From Bacillota bacterium (GTDB lineage: Bacteria > Bacillota > Clostridia > Lachnospirales > Lachnospiraceae): a DNA stretch of 23,991 nt. The notes under the pieces are model-generated. The model saw only the letters and a list, made by a program, of their open reading frames with translations. It was not told the origin of the DNA and did no database searches. Every line of letters starts with the position of its first letter. Position 1 is the first letter of the stretch. Shown piece by piece: positions 16,280 to 23,699 of the stretch. The stretch covers positions 1-23,991 of the forward strand of contig JAEYPA010000038.1 of NCBI GenBank assembly GCA_023411225.1, in the 5' to 3' direction. A program made the position numbers and the translations under genes.

Positions 16280-16467
16280 ATTTGTTTGGAACGTAACCGA
16301 TATATTCAATATAAAATCAAAATAAATATGGACTTATCGAACTCCAAAAACGCCCATGGTTCTAATTTGGTTCTAAGAATCTGAGTAACGAAATTATTAC
16401 ATGCGAATTTAAATAATACAAACACTAAAACCCCACCCAAATCACCTCAATCTCTCCTCCATCGAAG

Positions 16468-16590
16468 CGTGAACGTGGACGTACAGTAGGTTCAGGCCGT
16501 GTTGCTTTTGTAATCGAGTAATCAATCGAATAGAACCAATCAGGTGAACTTTTATGCCGCAATCCTTGAGTAATCAAGGGTTGCGGTTTT
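16468..16590 (+). repeat. Right copy of the tuf 3' end (remnant) with terminator
   Basis: This is the diverged second copy of 315-437. The last tuf codons read GRTVGSGRVAFVIE then TAA (Ser to Phe in the third-last position group), followed by the same spacer and hairpin 16557-16586 with four T. Upstream of 16468 there is no tuf sequence. It is therefore either the displaced original 3' end after an insertion into tuf, or the scrap of a second tuf gene. Confidence 0.92.
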
Positions 16591-16974
16591 GTTATGTGAA
16601 TAAGCAATAGAGTACATAGAAAAAGAACTACAAATCACTAACCATCCTTAGATGGTACGAGTGGAAGATACAGTGCATGTTGGTAGTCAGTTTTATGAAA
16701 CTTTTTTAGATATGTGGAGTGCCAAAAGAGTTAACTAGTGGAGCAGCCGACAATTAACTGTGATAGGAACTATACTTCTGGAATTGATCTTATATTGACC
16801 ATACCTCTGACAGAGTTGATTAATTTTATTGTGTCACGATTCGCCTGTGAACCATAGTTCGATGTTTGGGATGCAATTTAGATCAATGGGATAGAGCGAG
16901 CGGAACTGACAACGAATAAAAATCACGAAACAGCAAATGCTACCTATCATCTCCCTCCGGCTTTTCTGTAACCA
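16591..16974. other. Spacer between the tuf remnant and the rrf2 gene
   Basis: No gene that I can support. A 28-codon frame at 16652-16738 looks protein-like in composition but lacks a ribosome site and is preceded in frame by a stop; it may be gene debris. No tRNA, repeat or integrase trace is visible. Confidence 0.45.
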
Positions 16975-17003
16975 TTGACGTTATATGAATTGCCAGTTAT
17001 AAT
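16975..17003 (+). promoter_or_regulatory. Promoter of the rrf2 gene
   Basis: TTGACG (16975-16980), 17 bases, TATAAT (16998-17003); the start codon lies 27 bases on. A strong sigma-A-type promoter. Confidence 0.85.
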
Positions 17004-17030
17004 GAGGTTAAGTTTTAAAGGAGTGAAGGT

Positions 17031-17468
17031 ATGCAGATATCTAGTAGATTAACCATGGCGGTTCATGTTTTATTATTCATGGACACCTATAAAGAAGATT
17101 ATAAAGTGACCAGTGATTTTTTGGCTGGCAGTGTCAATGTCAATCCAGTTGTAATCCGTAGACTTTTGCAACAATTAAAAGCAGCCGGTCTTATAAAAGT
17201 TGTAAGGGGGACGGGAGGAGCACAGATTGTGGAGCCACTTGAAGAGATTACAATGCTTGATTTGTATAATGCTGTAGAATGTGTGGGTACTGGAGAATTG
17301 TTTCATTTTCATGAGAATCCAAACAAACAGTGTCCTGTGGGGAAAAATATTCACAATGTGCTAGATGATAAGCTGATGCAAGTGCAGAAAGCGATGGAAG
17401 ACGAGATGGCCAAAATCACCATGGCAGACATAAAAAAAGAGATGGAAAAGAGAATAGCAGAGAAATGA
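17031..17468 (+). CDS. Rrf2-family transcription regulator (YwnA-like)
   Basis: A 145-residue regulator. The Rrf2 winged helix is at about 1-65 (QISSRLTMAVHVLLFMD, NVNPVVIRRLLQQLKAAGLIKVVRGTGGAQI). It has only two cysteines in the central region (VECVGTG and NKQCPVG), so the three-Cys Fe-S site of IscR/NsrR is absent. The CPVG Cys is the one conserved in the YwnA-like branch and could be a redox sensor. The start follows AAAGGAG (17017-17023). It precedes a cupin gene whose promoter carries a palindrome, a likely target. The redox role is inference from the family. Confidence 0.93.
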   Translation: MQISSRLTMAVHVLLFMDTYKEDYKVTSDFLAGSVNVNPVVIRRLLQQLKAAGLIKVVRGTGGAQIVEPLEEITMLDLYNAVECVGTGELFHFHENPNKQCPVGKNIHNVLDDKLMQVQKAMEDEMAKITMADIKKEMEKRIAEK

Positions 17469-17513
17469 TTATCCGTACTCTTGTGAAGGGGTATGGATAA
17501 TTTTTTATTTTTT
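17468..17513 (+). terminator. Terminator after rrf2
   Basis: ATTATCC (17468-17474) pairs with GGATAAT (17495-17501), with further partial pairing inside, followed by an almost continuous T tract (17501-17513). It separates rrf2 from the cupin gene. Confidence 0.85.
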
Positions 17514-17553
17514 CGCGATGTAACACTTGACATTACAACAAAGAAGTATTACC

Positions 17554-17581
17554 TTGTAATTGTAACAAAGAATGTTACAAT
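17554..17581 (+). promoter_or_regulatory. Cupin promoter with Rrf2-type palindrome
   Basis: TTGTAAC (17560-17566), seven bases, GTTACAA (17574-17580) is a perfect inverted repeat. It overlaps a candidate promoter TTGTAA (17554-17559), 16 bases, TACAAT (17576-17581). A second, wider repeat, ATTACAA (17532-17538) with TTGTAAT (17554-17560), lies upstream together with another possible -35, TTGACA (17527-17532). Site size and place fit binding by the neighbouring Rrf2 protein. Confidence 0.65.
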
Positions 17582-17607
17582 AGTAAATCAAATTGGAGGG
17601 TATTCAC

Positions 17608-17961
17608 ATGAGTAATTTTAGTAAAATTAGTATTGGGAATGAGGAAAGAGTAGAACTTCATGATCAGATCGGGTTAACTGGGGCGGAGGTCAGCATCAAT
17701 AACCTAGCTGCAGGAAAGTGTGTGCCATTTGTGCACGCTCATAAGCAAAATGAAGAAATCTATGTAGTGTTGTCAGGAAGAGGAAAGGCAGTTATTGATG
17801 GGGAAGAGATTGAACTAGCAGCCGGTGATTGGATCCGTATATCTCCGGAAGGCAAGAGACAGTTTTTTGCTGCAAATGATAGCGCAATTTGTTATGCTTG
17901 TATTCAGGTAAAGGCAGGTTCGCTTGAAGGATACACAAAGACAGATGGGATAATAATATAA
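17608..17961 (+). CDS. Single-domain cupin protein
   Basis: A 117-residue protein from ATG 17608, which follows GGAGGG (17595-17600). An upstream in-frame TTG overlaps that ribosome site and is not the start. It is a one-domain beta-barrel. Cupin motif 1 is complete (VHAHKQNEEIYVVLSGRG with two His and one Glu). Motif 2 is GDWIRISPEGKRQFFAAN, where the usual metal-binding His is replaced by Gln. It may bind metal by three ligands or act non-enzymatically. Small cupins of this type are often controlled by redox or nitrogen-stress regulators, and here an Rrf2 gene sits directly upstream. The substrate is unknown. Confidence 0.9.
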   Translation: MSNFSKISIGNEERVELHDQIGLTGAEVSINNLAAGKCVPFVHAHKQNEEIYVVLSGRGKAVIDGEEIELAAGDWIRISPEGKRQFFAANDSAICYACIQVKAGSLEGYTKTDGIII

Positions 17962-18035
17962 ATGCCAACAGGTATTAGGTAGGGAACTGAATTAACGAAA
18001 CATCAGAATTTAAAACGGTATTATTTAATAAAATA

Positions 18036-18078
18036 AGAACCACGAAGCATAAGACCTGATCCTAGCTTCGTGGTTCTA
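18036..18078. terminator. Hairpin between convergent cupin and purF-like genes
   Basis: AGAACCACGAAGC (18036-18048) pairs perfectly with GCTTCGTGGTTCT (18065-18077), loop 16 bases. Read on the minus strand it is followed by a T-rich run (from 18035 downwards), so it ends the purF-like transcript well; on the plus strand the tail is weaker. The 3' arm plus one base recurs at 440-453. Confidence 0.85.
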
Positions 18079-18115
18079 TTTCATAGGGTATTTGATGAAA
18101 ATGTTCTTTACTTTT

Positions 18116-19537
18116 CTATTCTTCACCATTCCAGCAATAAGTACAAAGCTTACATGGTTCAATTCCAACAGCATCAAGCATGTCATCAAGGCGATTAAAG
18201 CGCAGAGAAGTAAAATTCAATTCTTTGCGTATTTCTTCTACCATCTGATTATACTTTTCTGATTCTGGATCACAGTATTCCTTCAGGAGTTCCTCTGGTA
18301 TATTAAGGCCATCTTTGACGTTTTCCAGTTTCGCAATGACTCTACGGGTAATTAGATCCATTTCTGAGTTGGACCTTGAGAAATTCAGATATTTACAGCC
18401 ATAGATGAGAGGAGGGCAGGCTGGACGAATATGTACCTCTTTTGCGCCACTCTGATATAAGAACTCGGTTGTCTCTCTTAGCTGGGTTCCACGAACGATG
18501 GAATCATCAATTAAGAGAAGACTTTTATCCTTGATAAGATCATGAACAGCAATTAATTTCATTTTTGCAATTAGATTTCTTTTGCTCTGTATCGTTGGCA
18601 TAAAAGAACGAGGCCAGGTTGGGGTATATTTTATAAAAGGTCTGGAGAATGGAATGCCAGATGCATTGGAATAACCGATTGCATGGGCGATACCAGAATC
18701 CGGAACACCGGCAACAATATCTGGTGTTACATTGTCACGTTTGGCTAGACCTTCGCCACATTTATAACGCATGTTCTCCACACTGATGCCTTCGTAGGAG
18801 CTGGAAGGATATCCATAGTAGACCCATAAGAAAGTGCAAATCTTCATATCCTTGCCAGGTGCTAAAAGTACTTTGGCACCTTCTGGTGTAATCACATCTA
18901 TTTCGCCTGGTCCTAATTCTTTATAATCATGATAACCCAGATTGCGATACGCAAAATCCTCGAAGGTTACACAGCAAGCATCTTCTTTCCTTCCTAAAAC
19001 AACTGGGGTACGGCCATATTTATCTCTAGCAGCATAGATTCCCTTTGCAGTAAGGAGCATGAGGGACAGAGATCCTTCAATTAGCTCAAGGGCGTAGTGA
19101 ATACCATCTATCAGATTTTCTTTTTGATTAATGATAGCAGCGACTAACTCTGTTGGATTGATCTCGCCACTACTCATTTCCATGAAATGGGAGTTTCCAG
19201 TCATAAAAACTTGATTTACGATTTCATCTGCATTGGTTATTTTGCTGACTGTTGTAATTGCATAGGTACCGTGATGGGAACGAATAAGCAATGGCTGAGG
19301 TTCATAATCTGAGATACAACCTATGCCTGACTTCCCAATCATCCCTTGAAAGTCTTTATCGAATTTGGTACGGAAAGGGGCATTTTCTATATTGTGAATA
19401 GCCCGGTTAAAGCCTTTCTCTTCATCGTATACCACCATTCCACCTCGTCTGGTACCAAGATGCGAATGGTAATCTGTTCCAAAGAATAAATCAAATACAC
19501 AATCTTCTTTTGAGGTAACACCAAAAAATCCACCCAT
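18116..19537 (-). CDS. purF: PurF-like amidophosphoribosyltransferase lacking glutaminase residues
   Basis: A 473-residue class II amidotransferase/phosphoribosyltransferase, normally the first enzyme of purine synthesis (PRPP plus glutamine to phosphoribosylamine). The transferase half is intact: the PRPP loop LLLIDDSIVRGT (about 341-351, D344/D345) is complete. Cysteines suited to the 4Fe-4S site of clostridial and Bacillus PurF are present (C234, C374 or C381, and C462-C465-C468). The glutaminase half is not intact. The nucleophile Cys after Met is Gly (MGGFFGV), the GHVRYST motif reads GCISDYE, and the HNGNL oxyanion segment reads TTVSKI. It therefore either uses free ammonia, acts on another donor, or has a new role. 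ATG 19537 follows AAGGAG, which fixes the start. Confidence 0.9.
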   Translation of the reverse strand: MGGFFGVTSKEDCVFDLFFGTDYHSHLGTRRGGMVVYDEEKGFNRAIHNIENAPFRTKFDKDFQGMIGKSGIGCISDYEPQPLLIRSHHGTYAITTVSKITNADEIVNQVFMTGNSHFMEMSSGEINPTELVAAIINQKENLIDGIHYALELIEGSLSLMLLTAKGIYAARDKYGRTPVVLGRKEDACCVTFEDFAYRNLGYHDYKELGPGEIDVITPEGAKVLLAPGKDMKICTFLWVYYGYPSSSYEGISVENMRYKCGEGLAKRDNVTPDIVAGVPDSGIAHAIGYSNASGIPFSRPFIKYTPTWPRSFMPTIQSKRNLIAKMKLIAVHDLIKDKSLLLIDDSIVRGTQLRETTEFLYQSGAKEVHIRPACPPLIYGCKYLNFSRSNSEMDLITRRVIAKLENVKDGLNIPEELLKEYCDPESEKYNQMVEEIRKELNFTSLRFNRLDDMLDAVGIEPCKLCTYCWNGEE

Positions 19538-19574
19538 TAGTTTTCTCCTTATACAGTTTAAAGTAAACTTTTAC

Positions 19575-19591
19575 ACTGTTATGATAACAGT
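19575..19591. promoter_or_regulatory. Palindrome upstream of the purF-like gene
   Basis: ACTGTTAT (19575-19582), one G, ATAACAGT (19584-19591) is a perfect 8-base-arm palindrome 38 bases before the minus-strand start codon, where an operator would lie. It does not look like a PurR box. Confidence 0.5.
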
Positions 19592-19655
19592 AAAGTGGAA
19601 AATTGAAAAGATGAAATATTGATTAATAATGTAATATATAATTATTTTATGGTAA

Positions 19656-19684
19656 CTTCAACCAATATCCTGCATGGGTTGAAG
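19656..19684. other. Hairpin between the orphan gene and the purF-like gene
   Basis: CTTCAACC (19656-19663) pairs with GGTTGAAG (19677-19684), loop 13 bases. It lies after the stop of the minus-strand orphan gene. It lacks a clean T run on that strand, so it is only a possible terminator. Confidence 0.4.
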
Positions 19685-19735
19685 AAAAAAATATATGTTA
19701 AAATAATTTATATCAGAAAACTTGTTACTTTGCTA

Positions 19736-20305
19736 TCAAAGGTCCAGAAATACTAAGAAGTCGAGATAGAAAAAATGCTTTATAATGACGGTAGTTACAT
19801 GATGAAAAGCTTGAAAATGAACTTCCTTTTCTGCTTGGCATGTTGGAGTTTCAACTCCGTAGCTGACAACCTTCCTTACCCAAAATCCGTCCAAGACTTT
19901 TATATCTCTTTTGCTGAAATAGTTTTGACACTTATAGATATAAACATCACATAACTCATCATACTCCATCTCTTTTGAAAACAGTATGAGTGTAGTAGTA
20001 TCGGTTGGCTGTGGCCCAATCGTAAGTAATGTGGTATACTCAGAATCCACCTCATGCTGAAGATTAACGGCAGGCTTTAATTGACCATTCAACATGGCGT
20101 ATTCTGATTCGTTAAGTATTATTTTTGTTTGGGTAAAGTGTGGGTAGGAGGAAAATATAATTCCATTATCATCCAGTATATATTCAGCAAAGGGTATATT
20201 AGAATGTATAAGATTACCACTTGTTCTGCATGGACGAAGCGTCTTGAATTGGGAAAACCAGTTCTTGAGGCTTCTTTTTTGCGTATTTTTGTACTTTTTT
20301 GTCAT
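19736..20305 (-). CDS. Hypothetical protein, orphan
   Basis: A 189-residue frame on the minus strand. The composition is protein-like, with a basic N terminus (MTKKYKNTQKRSLKNWF), a mixed middle (SSYPHFTQTKIILNESEYAML, EMEYDELCDVYIYKCQNYF) and a hydrophobic end (VTTVIIKHFFYLDFLVFLDL). No family is recognised and no signal peptide is present. No clear ribosome site precedes ATG 20305, and no start with a better site is visible. It may be a real conserved gene, a poorly expressed one, or chance. It lies upstream of the purF-like gene on the same strand, 198 bases apart. Confidence 0.5.
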   Translation of the reverse strand: MTKKYKNTQKRSLKNWFSQFKTLRPCRTSGNLIHSNIPFAEYILDDNGIIFSSYPHFTQTKIILNESEYAMLNGQLKPAVNLQHEVDSEYTTLLTIGPQPTDTTTLILFSKEMEYDELCDVYIYKCQNYFSKRDIKVLDGFWVRKVVSYGVETPTCQAEKEVHFQAFHHVTTVIIKHFFYLDFLVFLDL

Positions 20306-20354
20306 TTATACGCCATTGTTAATTAATAGATACATTAATTGACGTTAAATTAAC

Positions 20355-20367
20355 ATTTAGGTTAATT
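20355..20367. promoter_or_regulatory. Operator-like 13-mer, upstream copy
   Basis: ATTTAGGTTAATT is the exact reverse complement of 20512-20524. It lies about 85 bases upstream of the -35 of the arabinofuranosidase promoter. Confidence 0.5.
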
Positions 20368-20451
20368 GAATTGTATAACCGATTTATAGATATAATATAT
20401 GACATATTGTAACGATTGACTAAAAATATATACAGATTTCTATAAAAAGTA

Positions 20452-20480
20452 TTGACAATACATAATTTTGGAAGTATGAT
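20452..20480 (+). promoter_or_regulatory. Promoter of the arabinofuranosidase gene
   Basis: TTGACA (20452-20457), 17 bases, TATGAT (20475-20480). The 5' leader of about 65 bases contains the second 13-mer (20512-20524) before the ribosome site GGAGG. Confidence 0.85.
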
Positions 20481-20511
20481 AATAAGTACAAAACTACATT
20501 ATATGATTGCT

Positions 20512-20524
20512 AATTAACCTAAAT
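20512..20524. promoter_or_regulatory. Operator-like 13-mer, leader copy
   Basis: AATTAACCTAAAT, inverted relative to 20355-20367, lies between the transcription start and the ribosome site. Centre-to-centre distance to the upstream copy is 157 bases, about 15 helical turns. A partial copy, AACCTAAAT, occurs at 22171-22179 before the next gene. Confidence 0.5.
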
Positions 20525-20550
20525 AGAAATCACTGGAGGTAAAGGCTACT

Positions 20551-22086
20551 ATGGAGAGTAAGCGTGCAAGAATTACAATTGATAAAGACAATGTAATTGG
20601 AGAGGTGGATAAAAATGTATTCGGTTCCTTTGCCGAACACCTTGGCCGATGCATTTATAATGGAATTTACGAGCCTAATCATAAAGAGGCAGATGAGTTT
20701 GGTTTTCGAAAAGATGTAATTGAATTGGTCAAAGAGTTGGGCGTACCAATTATTCGATATCCTGGTGGAAACTTCGTTTCCGGTTATCGTTGGGAAGATG
20801 GTGTTGGCCCTGTGGAGAAACGTCCTAAACGTTTGGATCTTGCATGGAGATCATTAGAAACAAATGAGGTTGGTGTAAATGAATTTGCTCACTGGTGTAG
20901 ACGCGTTGGAGCTGAACCAATGATGGCAATCAATCTGGGAACCAGAGGAATTGAATCTGCACTCGACCTCTTGGAATACTGTAATCATCCATCCGGTACA
21001 TATTTAAGTGACCTGCGTATTCAGCACGGATATAAAGAGCCTCACAACATAAACGTTTGGTGCCTAGGTAATGAGATGGATGGTGAATGGCAGGTAGGCC
21101 ATAAAACTGCAACAGAATACGGTCGTCTGGCAGCTGAAACAGCCCGCGCCATGCGTATGGTAGATCCGAATTTGAAGCTTGTTTCCTGTGGAAGCTCACA
21201 CACCTTTATGGATACATTTCCTGAATGGGAGGCTGAAACCTTATCTCACACTTATGATGTGGTGGATTATATCTCATTACACCAATACTTTGAAAATGAC
21301 GGTGATGATGGCTTGGACTTCCTTGCACAATCCCTGGAAACGGACCGATTTATTAAAACAGTCATAGCAGTCTGTGATTACATAAAAGCAAAAAAACGCG
21401 GTAAAAAGGATATTATGCTTAGCTTTGATGAGTGGAATCTATGGTACCACACGAAAAACCAGGATGATAACACCCTGAAGAACAATCCTTGGAACCCTAG
21501 TCCTACTCTATTGGAAGATGTATACACCTTCGAAGACGCTTTGTTGGTGGGCTGTATGCTAATCACCTTCCTAAAACATGCTGACCGACTGAAAATGGCT
21601 TGTATGGCACAACTTGTTAATGTAATTGCACCGATTATGACTGAAGTAGGAGGTGGTATCTGTCGCCAGACTATCTTCTATCCGTTCCTACATGTGTCAC
21701 GTTTTGGAAGAGGGAAGTCTTTGCGATCCTTTGTGGCATCGCCTAAGTATGACTCCAAGAGATTCACGGATGTACCTTATATAGAATCAGCATTTGTGGA
21801 GGATGAGGAAACAGGGGATTTAACAATGTTTGCTGTAAACCGAAGCTTAGATGATACTATGATTATAGATTTGAGATTGAATGGATTTGAGGAGTATCAA
21901 TTAAAAGAACACATATCACTGACCAGCGAAGATATGAAAGCAGTAAACACTCCAAGGAATCCTCATGCAGTAGCTCCAAGTAGCCAAAATGACTCCGTAG
22001 TTGCTTCAGATGATGGGAATTTTGAGATCGCATTAAAAAAATCTTCCTGGAATGTGGTGCGTTTTTGCCATAAGCCAGTGAAATAA
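20551..22086 (+). CDS. abfA: GH51 alpha-L-arabinofuranosidase
   Basis: A 511-residue glycoside hydrolase of family 51, which releases terminal L-arabinofuranose from arabinoxylan, arabinan or their oligosaccharides. No signal peptide is present, so it acts in the cytoplasm on imported oligosaccharides. The TIM barrel shows YPGGNFVSGYRWEDGVGP (about 69-86) and GTRGIESALDLLEYCNHPSGT. The acid/base Glu175 lies in WCLGNEMDGEWQ and the nucleophile Glu294 in LSFDEWNLWY. A beta-sandwich domain closes the protein, ending WNVVRFCH. Its length is usual for bacterial GH51. GGAGG (20534-20538) precedes the start by a rather long 12 bases. It is followed by a sugar-binding protein and permease, which likely bring in its substrate. 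The alternative symbol arfA is also used. Confidence 0.96.
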   Translation: MESKRARITIDKDNVIGEVDKNVFGSFAEHLGRCIYNGIYEPNHKEADEFGFRKDVIELVKELGVPIIRYPGGNFVSGYRWEDGVGPVEKRPKRLDLAWRSLETNEVGVNEFAHWCRRVGAEPMMAINLGTRGIESALDLLEYCNHPSGTYLSDLRIQHGYKEPHNINVWCLGNEMDGEWQVGHKTATEYGRLAAETARAMRMVDPNLKLVSCGSSHTFMDTFPEWEAETLSHTYDVVDYISLHQYFENDGDDGLDFLAQSLETDRFIKTVIAVCDYIKAKKRGKKDIMLSFDEWNLWYHTKNQDDNTLKNNPWNPSPTLLEDVYTFEDALLVGCMLITFLKHADRLKMACMAQLVNVIAPIMTEVGGGICRQTIFYPFLHVSRFGRGKSLRSFVASPKYDSKRFTDVPYIESAFVEDEETGDLTMFAVNRSLDDTMIIDLRLNGFEEYQLKEHISLTSEDMKAVNTPRNPHAVAPSSQNDSVVASDDGNFEIALKKSSWNVVRFCHKPVK

Positions 22087-22237
22087 TGGGAATCACGATA
22101 GTTTTCTTTTGTATTAAAAAAATGGTGAGTAAAGATGTGTTGGCATATTGTAGGATGATTGTCAGGAATCAACCTAAATTGCCTATAGCGAATTTGCTCT
22201 ACATTTTTTAATAAAATAAAAAAATGGAGGAAAGAAT

Positions 22238-23587
22238 ATGAAAAAGATTATCGCATTAGTCCTTATGGTGACGATTCTCTTTGCGATGGGCTGTGGCAAG
22301 AGCGCAAATGAGACGAATAAGCCGAAGGAAACCAAGAAATCCGAAACGCCAAAAGCAACTGGAGAGACCCCAGCTGCAAATGGGGAAGCTACGGACATCG
22401 AGTTCTGGACCTTCCAGGATCTCCACGTTGAGTATTATGAGAAAATGGCCGAAAAGTGGAATGCTGCAAATCCAGACAAGCAGATTAAACTGATTCCAAC
22501 AGTATATCCTTTCGAAGATATGCACAGTAAGCTCCTAATGGCATTGCAGTCCGGTAAAGGTGCACCTGACTTGGTGGATATCGAAGCTGGTAAGTACGCA
22601 AACTTCCTTAAGGGCGAGACACAGCTACTCCCTCTAAATGATATTGTTGAGCCTGAACTGAACAATATCGTTAAGGCCAGAGTTGATATCTACTCCAAGG
22701 ACAACAACTATTACGGTATTTGCTTCCATGTTGGTGCCGCTGTTATCTACTACAACACTGAGCTTTGTGACAAGGCAGGAATTGACTGGAAGAACATAAA
22801 AACTTGGGACGATTACTATGAAGCAGGTAAGAAGCTGAAGGCAGCAGAACCTGATAAGTATTGGGAGTCCGTAGAAGCAACTGACGTTTGGCATATGTGG
22901 CCAATGCTTGCTGAGTTAGGTGCAGACATGACCGCTAAAGACAATTCCATCACAATTAACACCCCTGAAATGAAAAAAGTTCTTGAGTATAACCGTAAGC
23001 TGATTGATGAAGGACTTGCAGTAGTAGCTCCAGGTGGTTTCCACCATGCAGAAGAGTTCTATGCTATGATGAATGAAGGTAAAATTGGCTCAATCGTAAT
23101 GCCTATGTGGTACCTTGATCGATTCACTAACTACATGCCTGACTTAGCGAAAAAGGTTGCGATTGCTCCACTTCCTGTTTGGGAAGCTGGACAGAAGCGC
23201 TCCATTGGACAGGGTGGTACCGGTACCTCCATCACTAACCAGGCTGAGAATCCAGAACTTATAAAGGAATTCCTTTCATTTGCAAAACTGTCTCAGGAAG
23301 CTGGAAAAGAGATTTGGAATACTTTAGGATTTGACCCAATTCGTACTGATGTATGGAGTATGAAGGATGTTACCCATGCAAGCAATAAGTTTACTGAATA
23401 CTTTGTGGATAATCCATTCGATACCTTACTTGAGATAAAAGACGAAATCGTTGCAAGTAACAACGGTGAGAACTTACCTCAGGCACTGGATGTTATGAAG
23501 AACAAGGTTCTGCCTCGTGCTTATGAAGATGCCAATATTGATATTGGTGCAATGCTAAAGGAAGAACAGGATGCTGCAATTCAGTAA
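22238..23587 (+). CDS. Extracellular sugar-binding lipoprotein (SBP family 1)
   Basis: A 449-residue binding protein. The signal peptide ends in FAMGC with lipid-anchored Cys19. A Lys/Thr/Glu/Pro-rich linker (about 20-52) follows, then the family 1 fold from DIEFWTFQDLHVEYYEKMAEKWNAANPDK (about 53-81), with GAPDLVDIEAGKYANFL and a Gly-rich GQGGTGTSITNQ segment. It delivers sugar to the permease encoded at 23700. The neighbouring arabinofuranosidase suggests an arabinose-containing oligosaccharide, which is inference. GGAGG (22226-22230) fixes the start. Codon choice looks more optimised than in the 4295 paralogue, suggesting high expression. Confidence 0.95.
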   Translation: MKKIIALVLMVTILFAMGCGKSANETNKPKETKKSETPKATGETPAANGEATDIEFWTFQDLHVEYYEKMAEKWNAANPDKQIKLIPTVYPFEDMHSKLLMALQSGKGAPDLVDIEAGKYANFLKGETQLLPLNDIVEPELNNIVKARVDIYSKDNNYYGICFHVGAAVIYYNTELCDKAGIDWKNIKTWDDYYEAGKKLKAAEPDKYWESVEATDVWHMWPMLAELGADMTAKDNSITINTPEMKKVLEYNRKLIDEGLAVVAPGGFHHAEEFYAMMNEGKIGSIVMPMWYLDRFTNYMPDLAKKVAIAPLPVWEAGQKRSIGQGGTGTSITNQAENPELIKEFLSFAKLSQEAGKEIWNTLGFDPIRTDVWSMKDVTHASNKFTEYFVDNPFDTLLEIKDEIVASNNGENLPQALDVMKNKVLPRAYEDANIDIGAMLKEEQDAAIQ

Positions 23588-23601
23588 TCAATAACTGAGT
23601 A

Positions 23602-23650
23602 AAGGGGAAAGCACAACCATGTTACACTGCTTTTGCTTTCCCCTTGATTT
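23602..23650 (+). terminator. Hairpin between binding-protein and permease genes
   Basis: AAGGGGAAAGC (23602-23612) pairs perfectly with GCTTTCCCCTT (23635-23645), loop 22 bases, followed by GATTTTT. A leaky terminator or 3' stabiliser here would give more binding protein than permease, a known arrangement in importer operons. Confidence 0.75.
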
Positions 23651-23699
23651 TTCCTCTTTGCCTAGTTAAGCTATAAGAGGAACAAGGAGGTTAATAGTC

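Noticed and set aside
16652..16738. A 28-codon frame in the spacer after the tuf remnant
   Set aside because: No ribosome site, an in-frame stop directly before it and no recognisable family; treated as possible debris only.
22256..22525. Several open frames in both strands across the second sugar-binding protein gene
   Set aside because: They are shadows of a clear lipoprotein gene with lipobox, ribosome site and family fold.
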